From the NCBI GenBank assembly GCA_005884335.1, contig VBCJ01000253.1, positions 1 to 12,328 on the forward strand: DNA of 12,328 bases. Reading direction: 5' to 3'. The position numbers and the translations under genes were made by a program. How positions within the stretch are numbered: position 1 is the stretch's first letter; each line of letters begins with the position of its first letter. Below are positions 7,325-12,328 of this stretch, piece after piece. The notes under the pieces were generated by a model that did no database searches, had not been told where the DNA came from, and saw only the letters and a program-made list of their open reading frames with translations. This DNA comes from Betaproteobacteria bacterium (GTDB lineage: Bacteria > Pseudomonadota > Gammaproteobacteria > Burkholderiales > SG8-39).

Positions 7325-7349
7325 GAGGTGATCTCAAAAGGGGGTCGAA

Positions 7350-7820
7350 ATGATTTCACTGTCTCGTCGCGTGTTGCCTGCCGCTCAAATCCTCCTGCTG
7401 CTGCTCGCCTCAGCTGCAGCCCTCGCCGCCGACCTCAACCCGGCGGCGCTCGCGTACAAGTCGCCCGATCAGCTCAAGTGGCGCGACCCGACCGGCGCCG
7501 CCGGCATCAACCAGGCGGTGCTCGTCGGCGACCCGGAAAAGCCCGGGCTGTACGTGGTCATGAACCGGTTCAAGCCGGGCAACTTCAGCCGCCCGCACTT
7601 TCATCCGAACGACCGCTTCATCACCGTGATCAAGGGCACTTGGTGGGTCGCCACCGGCAACAAGTTTGATCCGAGCCTCACGGTGCCGATGCCCACCGGC
7701 TCGTTCGTGACGCATTTCGGCAAGCAAGTGCATTGGGACGGCGCCAGGGACGAGGAAGCCTGGCTGATCATCGTGGGCGACGGACCCGCGACCTCGACGC
7801 GCGTCGAGGAGGCGAAGTAG
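7350..7820 (+). CDS. Exported cupin-domain protein
   Basis: 156-residue single-domain cupin with a clear signal peptide (MISLSRRVLPAAQ then a leucine-rich stretch ending ALA/AD near residue 26), so it should act in the periplasm. The metal site is visible: RPHFHP gives H83 and H85, D88 follows where many cupins have Glu, and KQVHWDG in the second motif gives H128. The stretch ITVIKGTWWVATG is the typical strand after the first motif. The protein resembles cupins with a DLNP...LKW N-terminus that are annotated without known function. The ATG has AAGGGGG 5 bases upstream. It is followed 8 bases later by a second, cytoplasmic cupin gene, so the two are probably cotranscribed. The metal and substrate are unknown; a binding, dioxygenase or isomerase role is possible. 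Confidence 0.85.
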   Translation: MISLSRRVLPAAQILLLLLASAAALAADLNPAALAYKSPDQLKWRDPTGAAGINQAVLVGDPEKPGLYVVMNRFKPGNFSRPHFHPNDRFITVIKGTWWVATGNKFDPSLTVPMPTGSFVTHFGKQVHWDGARDEEAWLIIVGDGPATSTRVEEAK

Positions 7821-7828
7821 CCACGACC

Positions 7829-8314
7829 ATGATCCGCCGCGTGGTGACGGGGCACGACGCGAACGAGACCGCAAAAGTCCTCATCGACGCGGCGGCCACG
7901 AACAAGCGGATTTCGAAGTCGGGCGGCGTCTCGACCCTCATCTGGTGCACCGACCGTACCCCCGCCGACATTTCGGTGGGCGAAAATATCGAAGACATGG
8001 GCGCGCGCATGCTGGGCACGCCGCCGCCGCCGAACGGGACCCGGTTCACCGTGAACGACATTCCTCCGGGAAGGACCGGGCCCATGCACCGCACAGAGAC
8101 GATCGACTACGTGATCGTTCTCGCGGGCGAGCTCGAGATGCAGATGGACGATTCGACGGTGAAGCTCAAGGCGGGAGATGTGCTCGTGCAGCGCGGCACG
8201 AATCACGCCTGGATCAACCGCGGGACCGGGCCCGCGCGGGTCGCCTTCATCCTGATCGACGCGAAACCGCTCGGGATCGGCCATCCCCTCACGGGCGGGG
8301 CTGCGGTGCGCTAG
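7829..8314 (+). CDS. Cytoplasmic cupin-domain protein
   Basis: 161-residue cupin of the double-stranded beta-helix type without a signal peptide. The core is residues about 76-140: PGRTGPMHRTETIDYVIVLAG (first motif), VKLKAGDVLVQRGTNHAW (second motif) and a final strand FILIDA. Metal-ligand candidates are H87, E90 and H126. The usual second histidine of the first motif (HxH) is T89, so the metal site is reduced or altered, as in many cupins of this subgroup whose members start with RRVVTGHD. The start ATG 7829 is 8 bases after the preceding stop; the nearest Shine-Dalgarno-like sequence, GAGGAGG at 7806-7812, is rather far, so coupling to the upstream gene is likely. Upstream in-frame starts would lie inside the preceding cupin gene. 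The function is unknown. Confidence 0.85.
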   Translation: MIRRVVTGHDANETAKVLIDAAATNKRISKSGGVSTLIWCTDRTPADISVGENIEDMGARMLGTPPPPNGTRFTVNDIPPGRTGPMHRTETIDYVIVLAGELEMQMDDSTVKLKAGDVLVQRGTNHAWINRGTGPARVAFILIDAKPLGIGHPLTGGAAVR

Positions 8315-8347
8315 GCCGGCTCACCCGTGATTTTCATGGAGGAAGCC

Positions 8348-9928
8348 ATGCTCAAAGTCGTCGCACTTTCTCTCGCCCTGTCGTTCTGGCAAAGCACCTC
8401 GGTAGCGCAAGCGATCGAGACGGGCAGCCTCCAGGGCGCGGTTCGCGACGAGAACGGCAAGCCCGTGACCGGCGCGGCGGTGAAAATTCGCAACGTTGAG
8501 CGGGGAATCACGGTGACGGTCTTCTCGCGGGGCGGGAACTACGGCGCGCCCGAGCTCTTCCCCGGGAGGAGCGAGGTGTCCGCGGGCATGGGCGGGCACG
8601 CGGAGAGCGCGAAGGCGGCGGTCGAGATCGCGCCAGGGAAGAAGACTTTGTTGAACCTTGCGCTCAAGCGCTCCGCGCCGATCCTCACGCCGGCGGACTG
8701 GATTGCGCAGCTTCCCGACGACCGGGACGGCGTGAAGCAGCTCATCATCAATCGCTGCGTGAACTGCCACGGCCCGGTGAACTTCGTCAGCCGGCGCTTC
8801 GATCGGCTGGGCTGGAAGAAGGTCGTCCTCGACATGGGCCGGATCGAGGAGATCGGCCCGCCGAACTACAAGTCGATCTCGGACGAGGAGGCCATGACGG
8901 CCAGAGGCGAGGAGGCGGAGAGGATCACGGCGTATCTCACCAAGCATTTCGGCCCCGACAAGGCGCCCGGATTGAATGTCCCCAAGGCCGCCGCGTACCG
9001 CAACACGGCCGGCGAACCCGACGTCGTCATCACCCAGTTCGACATTCCCACGCGGACGGCGATCCCCCACAACCTCACCGTGGATCCGCGAGGCCACATC
9101 TGGTTCGTTGAACGCTATGGGGAAAAGATCGGCGGTCTCGATCCGAAGACCGGCGGGTTCAAGGAGTTCCCGATTCAGGCCAAGGTGGCGCGCTCGCACG
9201 GCATCGTCGCCGACTCGAGCGGGTTCGTCTGGTGGAGCGAGAGCCGCGGCAATCACCTGGGGCGCCTGGATTCCAGGACCGGCGCAATGAAGCGCACCCC
9301 GCTGCCGCAGGAGCGCTCGAGCCCCCACACCTTGTTCCTCGCGAGCGACGGGCTGATCTGGATGACCCAGATCCGCGGCAACCGCATCGCCAGTTTCGAT
9401 CCCCGGACGGAGAGCTTCAAGGAATACGCGGTTCCGACGAAGGAGTCCCGGCCCTACGGGATCGTGGTCGACTCCCACAACCACGTCTGGTTCTGCGAGT
9501 TCACCGGCGACAAGATCGGCAGGCTCGACCCGGCGACGGGCGCGATCAGGGAATATGCGCCGCCGACGCGCTACTCGGGCCCGCGCCGGCTGGCGCTCGA
9601 CCGCAAGGAAAACGTGTGGTTCACCGAGTACAACACGAACAGGATCGCGCGGCTCGACCGCGATACCGGAGCGATCCGCGAGTGGGAGATCCCGACGCCG
9701 GACTCCGGCCCCTACGACATCGTGGTCGATCATCGCGGGAAGATCTGGTTCGACGAGTTCACCGCGAACAAGATCGTGCGCTTCGATCCCGCAACCGCCC
9801 AATTCTCAGAGTTCCCCCTGCCGGGGCTGGATTCCCAGGTGCGGAAAATGGCCGTCGATCAGGCTGGCGCGGTGTGGCTGTCGGAATACAAGAACAGCCG
9901 GATGGTGCGCGTCGTAGAGCGGCGATGA
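8348..9928 (+). CDS. Exported fusion: carboxypeptidase-regulatory-like domain, heme c site and seven-blade Vgb-type propeller
   Basis: 526-residue exported protein in three parts. Residues 1-21 are a signal peptide (cut near SVAQA/IE). Residues about 26-112 read as a carboxypeptidase-regulatory-like beta fold (LQGAVRDENGKPVTGAAVKI...). CVNCH at 137-141 is one heme c site in a short cytochrome c domain (about 115-205). Residues about 235-526 form a Vgb (virginiamycin B lyase)-type beta-propeller with seven repeats; the aligned position falls at residues 241, 284, 327, 370, 413, 456 and 499, an exact 43-residue step. Blades carry the VDxxGxIWFxE...NKIxRLDPxTG pattern. ATG 8348 follows GGAGG with a 5-base spacer; GTG 8327 and ATG 8336 are upstream but less well placed. 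The heme makes a streptogramin lyase role unlikely; a periplasmic redox or sensing protein is more plausible. It lies 33 bases after the cupin gene and converges on panB. Confidence 0.85.
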   Translation: MLKVVALSLALSFWQSTSVAQAIETGSLQGAVRDENGKPVTGAAVKIRNVERGITVTVFSRGGNYGAPELFPGRSEVSAGMGGHAESAKAAVEIAPGKKTLLNLALKRSAPILTPADWIAQLPDDRDGVKQLIINRCVNCHGPVNFVSRRFDRLGWKKVVLDMGRIEEIGPPNYKSISDEEAMTARGEEAERITAYLTKHFGPDKAPGLNVPKAAAYRNTAGEPDVVITQFDIPTRTAIPHNLTVDPRGHIWFVERYGEKIGGLDPKTGGFKEFPIQAKVARSHGIVADSSGFVWWSESRGNHLGRLDSRTGAMKRTPLPQERSSPHTLFLASDGLIWMTQIRGNRIASFDPRTESFKEYAVPTKESRPYGIVVDSHNHVWFCEFTGDKIGRLDPATGAIREYAPPTRYSGPRRLALDRKENVWFTEYNTNRIARLDRDTGAIREWEIPTPDSGPYDIVVDHRGKIWFDEFTANKIVRFDPATAQFSEFPLPGLDSQVRKMAVDQAGAVWLSEYKNSRMVRVVERR

Positions 9929-9946
9929 GTTTTGGTTACGCCGCTG

Positions 9947-10768
9947 TCACCCGATCTTGAGGGTGTAGAGCTCGGCCTTGCCGGGAAAATCGCCGCTGCG
10001 CACATCGCGCGCGTAGCTTTGCGCCGCCTGCGAGATCGTCTCGCGCAGATTGCCGTAGCGACGGACAAATTTCGGCGTCCAGTCGAACAGGCCCAGCATG
10101 TCGTCGGTGACCAGGATCTGCCCGTCGCATTGAGGCGATGCGCCGATGCCGATCGTCGGAGCATCGACCGCGCGGGTGATCTCATCCGCCAGATCGGCCG
10201 CAACACCTTCCACCACGATCGCGAAGGCGCCGGCCTGATCGGTCGCGCGCGCTTCGGCGATCACGCGCTCGCGCTCCGCGGTCGAGCGGCCCTTGGCCTT
10301 GAAGCCGCCATCCACATGGGTCGCCTGCGGACGGAGGCCGACATGCCCGACGACCGGGATGCCGCGCTCGACCAGGAATGAGATCGTCTCCGCAATACCC
10401 TCGCCTGATTCGACCTTGACCGCCTGGCACCCGGTCTCGCGCATCAGCGTTACCGCCGATTCGTGCGCCTGTTGCGGACTCCGCTCGTACGACCCGAAGG
10501 GCAAATCGACGACCACCAGCGCGCGCGACGAGCCGCGCATCACGGCCTGCCCGTGGATCACCATCATTTCGAGCGTCACGCCCACCGTGGTCGGCAGGCC
10601 GTGCAAAACCATGCCGACCGAATCGCCCACCAGCAGCAGATCGACATGCGGGTCGAGCAGCTCTGCTATCGGCGCGGTATAGGCGGTCAGACAGACGATC
10701 TTTTCGCGGCCCTTGCGCGCCGCAATCTCCGGCGCGGTCAGACGACGCAATTGGTTATGGCTGGACAT
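9947..10768 (-). CDS. panB: 3-methyl-2-oxobutanoate hydroxymethyltransferase
   Basis: 273-residue PanB, the first committed enzyme of pantothenate and CoA synthesis. It transfers a hydroxymethyl group from 5,10-methylene-tetrahydrofolate to alpha-ketoisovalerate to give ketopantoate, in the cytoplasm. The (beta/alpha)8 family marks are intact: LLLVGDSVGM with D49, VVVDLPFGSY with D88, QAVKVESG with K118 and E120 (Mg and substrate ligands), HVGLRPQ, and FAIVVEGV with E187 as the catalytic base; GIGASPQCDGQILVTDDMLGL is also typical. The start is ATG at 10768 with GGAGG 5 bases upstream; ATG 10780 is in frame but overlaps that site. The length is close to E. coli PanB (264). It follows an XRE-cupin regulator gene by 22 bases on the same strand, an unusual partner, since panC is the common neighbour. 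It converges with the propeller gene at a distance of 18 bases, with no visible terminator between them. Confidence 0.95.
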   Translation of the reverse strand: MSSHNQLRRLTAPEIAARKGREKIVCLTAYTAPIAELLDPHVDLLLVGDSVGMVLHGLPTTVGVTLEMMVIHGQAVMRGSSRALVVVDLPFGSYERSPQQAHESAVTLMRETGCQAVKVESGEGIAETISFLVERGIPVVGHVGLRPQATHVDGGFKAKGRSTAERERVIAEARATDQAGAFAIVVEGVAADLADEITRAVDAPTIGIGASPQCDGQILVTDDMLGLFDWTPKFVRRYGNLRETISQAAQSYARDVRSGDFPGKAELYTLKIG

Positions 10769-10790
10769 ACTCACCTCCATAGGGAGCGTC

Positions 10791-11360
10791 TTAAACTCCG
10801 GCCTTCGCGAGAATGACCACGGACACGCCGCGAGCACCGCGCGTCGCGTCCGGGTTTTGGTAGGAATGCGGGACGTTGCCGGGAAAAGCGAGCACGTCAC
10901 CGCGAACGAGGTCGTTGCGCTCGCCGGCGACGAAGATCGTGACCTGGCCTTCCAGGCAGGTGAAATATTCCCGCGTTCCGGGCAGGTGCGGTGTGCCGCG
11001 CATCGCGCCGCCGGGTGCGAAGTCCATTACCGACAGTATTCCTTCGGGCATGGGCTCGGGGATGAGCCCCCGCAATGTCACGCCGTTGCCGCGGCTCTGC
11101 GAGGAGACGTCGGATTCCGACCATTTGCGCACTTTTGCGCGCGGCGAAGCGAGCAGCTCCTCGATCGGCACGCCGAGCGCGCCGGCCACCTTGAGAAGCA
11201 CCGCCAGAGATGGATTGCCCACGCCCGATTCGAGGTTGGCGATGGTCGAGCGCGGCAAGCCGGAAGACTTGGCGAGCGCGCCTTGCGTGAGGGTGCGCAC
11301 GTGGCGAAGCGCGGCGAGGTTGCGCGCGAGGTGAGTGGCGACGTGCTGGGTCTTGTCCAT
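10791..11360 (-). CDS. XRE-family transcriptional regulator with C-terminal cupin sensor domain
   Basis: 189-residue regulator. Residues about 11-66 are a Cro/C1-type helix-turn-helix (LRHVRTLTQGALAKSSGLPR, then STIANLESGVGNPS, then LLKVAGALGVPIEELL). Residues about 108-184 are a small cupin domain with H125, E131 and H165 as possible metal or ligand residues (PHLPGTREYFTCLEG and FPGNVPHSYQNP). This architecture is known from regulators such as PuuR-like and SutR-like proteins that sense small metabolites. The start ATG 11360 has GGAAAG about 9 bases upstream. It faces a divergent SDR gene across 88 bases and precedes panB by 22 bases, so it may control either or both units and itself. Its ligand is unknown. 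Confidence 0.92.
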   Translation of the reverse strand: MDKTQHVATHLARNLAALRHVRTLTQGALAKSSGLPRSTIANLESGVGNPSLAVLLKVAGALGVPIEELLASPRAKVRKWSESDVSSQSRGNGVTLRGLIPEPMPEGILSVMDFAPGGAMRGTPHLPGTREYFTCLEGQVTIFVAGERNDLVRGDVLAFPGNVPHSYQNPDATRGARGVSVVILAKAGV

Positions 11361-11375
11361 AGTCTTGACTTTCCG

Positions 11376-11431
11376 CCAATCGGTTGGACATTGCGTTGGG
11401 AAAGCGGGTCTCGATCTCTATTATTGGCCAA
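11376..11431. promoter_or_regulatory. Candidate operators in the divergent region
   Basis: Two CCAA/TTGG elements lie here: CCAATCGGTTGG (11376-11387, palindromic except its central bases) and TTGGCCAA (11424-11431, a perfect 8-bp palindrome). The second overlaps the last base of the SDR -10 box and its likely transcription start. A further TTGG falls in the -35 box (11396-11399). Such repeated half-sites next to an XRE-cupin gene are plausible binding sites for its product; this is inference. Confidence 0.4.
11396..11424 (+). promoter_or_regulatory. Sigma70-type promoter for the SDR gene
   Basis: TTGGGA (11396-11401) and TATTAT (11419-11424) are separated by exactly 17 bases. Transcription would begin near 11431, 18 bases before the ATG at 11449, leaving room for the GGAG ribosome binding site at 11438-11441. 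No comparably good promoter was found for the regulator gene on the - strand. Confidence 0.55.
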
Positions 11432-11448
11432 ACGAAAGGAGACCGCAC

Positions 11449-12216
11449 ATGACACGCATTCTTCAAAACGATTCTCACGGACGCTTCGCGAGCCTGCGGG
11501 TCGCCGTCACCGGCGGCACGTCGGGGCTGGGACTCGCCCTCGTTCGGGAATCGCTCGCTCGCGGAGCGCGCGTGGCCTTCGTCGCCCGCAACCGCGAAGG
11601 CGTCGAGCGGGTCGCACGCGAGCATGGCCGCGCGCACGGCATCGTCGGCGATGTTTCCAAGAAGGAAGACATCCATCCCATCGCCATGCAGATCGTCGGT
11701 GGCCTCGGCGGGCTCGACGTCCTCGTCAACAACGCGTCGGCCCTGGGGCCAACGCCGCTCGCGCTCCTGGGCGACACCGATTGCGAGGACTTCGAGCGCG
11801 CGCTCGCGACGAACGTGCTCGGACCCTTTCGCCTGACCAAGGCGCTCTTGGGCGCGTTGGCCGCCTCGGCCCGCTGCGGCCGCGGTGCGGTGGTGTTGAA
11901 CGTCTCGAGCGACGCGGCGATCCATGCCTACCCGCGCTGGGGTGCTTACGGCGCGAGCAAGGCCGCACTGCGCCACTTGAGTCATGTCTGGAATGAAGAA
12001 CTCTTGGCCGAAGGCGTGAGCTTCCTTTCGCTCGATCCGGGCGACATGGATACACCGCTGCACGCCCTCGCCGTCCCGGACTCCGATCCGGCGACGCTGA
12101 AGCGCCCGGAAGCCGCGGCACGTGAGCTTGCCGAAGCCATCGCGGCGGCGCTGCCCGCGCGCAGCCCGGGCAAAGCGCCCCGTGGAGCCGCAGCCGTCGA
12201 AGTCGACGCCTCATGA
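11449..12216 (+). CDS. Short-chain dehydrogenase/reductase (SDR) family oxidoreductase
   Basis: 255-residue classical SDR with a Rossmann fold. The cofactor motif TGGTSGLG is at 21-28, NNAS at 94-97 (usual NNAG), N122 and S153/S154 (NVSSDAA), and the catalytic YGASK gives Y167 and K171, so the Asn-Ser-Tyr-Lys set is complete. An arginine (R47) just after the second strand (VAFVARNRE) hints at NADP preference, which is inference. DPGDMDTPLH is the usual loop after the sixth strand. The start ATG 11449 has GGAG 7 bases upstream and fits the promoter at 11396-11424; a longer upstream frame would run into the divergent regulator gene. The stop overlaps the next start (ATGA), so it is coupled with the QueA-like gene. 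The substrate cannot be told from sequence. Confidence 0.92.
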   Translation: MTRILQNDSHGRFASLRVAVTGGTSGLGLALVRESLARGARVAFVARNREGVERVAREHGRAHGIVGDVSKKEDIHPIAMQIVGGLGGLDVLVNNASALGPTPLALLGDTDCEDFERALATNVLGPFRLTKALLGALAASARCGRGAVVLNVSSDAAIHAYPRWGAYGASKAALRHLSHVWNEELLAEGVSFLSLDPGDMDTPLHALAVPDSDPATLKRPEAAARELAEAIAAALPARSPGKAPRGAAAVEVDAS

Positions 12217-12328
12217 TCGCCGCCAGCCAGCCCGCACAACGTCCGCCGCAGGCGAAGCTCCTGGTGGTTGACGCGTGGGGGCGCATCAAGCATCTCCCCC
12301 GTTCGGCGCTGGTCGATCTGTTACGGCC
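12213..12328 (+). CDS. QueA-like (SAM:tRNA ribosyltransferase-isomerase family) protein, 3' partial
   Basis: Only the first 38 complete codons are visible. The segment QRPPQAKLLVVDAWGRIKHL followed by PRSALVDLLR can be aligned with the start of QueA (the x-P-x-x-R-x-x-x-R-LL-x-x-D...G...H...F-x-DLL region). QueA transfers and isomerises the ribosyl group of S-adenosylmethionine onto preQ1 in tRNA during queuosine synthesis. The N-terminus here is shorter than E. coli QueA before this block. Its pairing with an SDR gene through an ATGA overlap, rather than with tgt, suggests a paralogue that may not be the housekeeping enzyme. The assignment rests on a short stretch and recall of the family, so it is moderate. 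Confidence 0.55.
   Translation, partial: MIAASQPAQRPPQAKLLVVDAWGRIKHLPRSALVDLLR

Larger units (their letters stand above)
7090..7349. other. 260-bp intergenic region with inverted repeats and a promoter
   Basis: No credible gene. The stretch contains a 14-bp perfect inverted repeat (7124-7192), a 12-nt quasi-palindrome CGCTC-AC-GAGCG (7194-7205), a hairpin CGCCGA/TCGGCG (7238-7255) and a sigma70-like promoter (7296-7324). None of the repeats is followed by a T-run. A 60-codon frame from GTG 7149 overlaps the inverted repeat and has no family features. Confidence 0.65.

Noticed and set aside
7324..7332. GGAGGTGAT, a very strong Shine-Dalgarno match 17 bases before ATG 7350
   Set aside because: No start codon lies at a suitable distance after it, and it begins at the end of a good -10 box (7319-7324), so it would be mostly upstream of or at the transcript start.
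8321..9802. 493-codon open frame on the - strand opposite the heme-propeller gene
   Set aside because: High-GC mirror frame; it is rich in Arg, Asp and Val with no domain or signal, while the + strand frame has seven clean propeller repeats and a heme site.
9929..9946. Terminator between the convergent propeller and panB genes
   Set aside because: Only 18 bases, without a stem-loop or T-run.
10713..11996. 427-codon + strand frame crossing panB, the regulator and the SDR gene
   Set aside because: It runs across three supported genes in other frames and has no coherent domain.

Overview
The window is GC-rich with short intergenic gaps, and in places genes overlap by 4 bases (ATGA or GTGA junctions). 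Gene content points to an environmental betaproteobacterium of Burkholderiales type: a Bug-type tricarboxylate-transporter binding protein, a CoxL-like molybdenum hydroxylase, a UbiD decarboxylase and heme c proteins. The taxonomic call is inference from gene content. No rRNA, tRNA, CRISPR array, transposase or phage gene was seen.

Region 1 (1-5088, + strand) is one tight operon that enters from the left. It encodes the C-terminal part of a xanthine-dehydrogenase-family molybdopterin subunit, an ACMSD-like amidohydrolase, a periplasmic Bug solute receptor and a UbiD-family prenyl-FMN decarboxylase. Together they look like capture, hydroxylation and decarboxylation of an aromatic or heteroaromatic carboxylic acid. 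The substrate cannot be read from sequence.

Region 2 (5089-9928, + strand) starts with a leader rich in short inverted repeats and an unrecognised 61-residue protein. Next come an exported di-heme cytochrome c peroxidase-like protein, a 260-base gap with a 14-bp perfect inverted repeat and a good sigma70-type promoter, an exported cupin and a cytoplasmic cupin. The region ends with an unusual exported fusion: a carboxypeptidase-regulatory-like fold, one heme c site and a seven-blade Vgb-type propeller. It looks like a periplasmic redox module of unknown substrate.

Region 3 (9947-12328) has two divergent units. On the - strand, an XRE-cupin regulator is followed 22 bases later by panB (ketopantoate hydroxymethyltransferase). 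On the + strand, a short-chain dehydrogenase overlaps the start of a gene whose visible 38 residues resemble the QueA family. The 88-base divergent region holds a well-formed promoter for the SDR and several CCAA/TTGG palindromic elements, plausible sites for the XRE-cupin regulator. panB and the propeller gene converge with only 18 bases between them.
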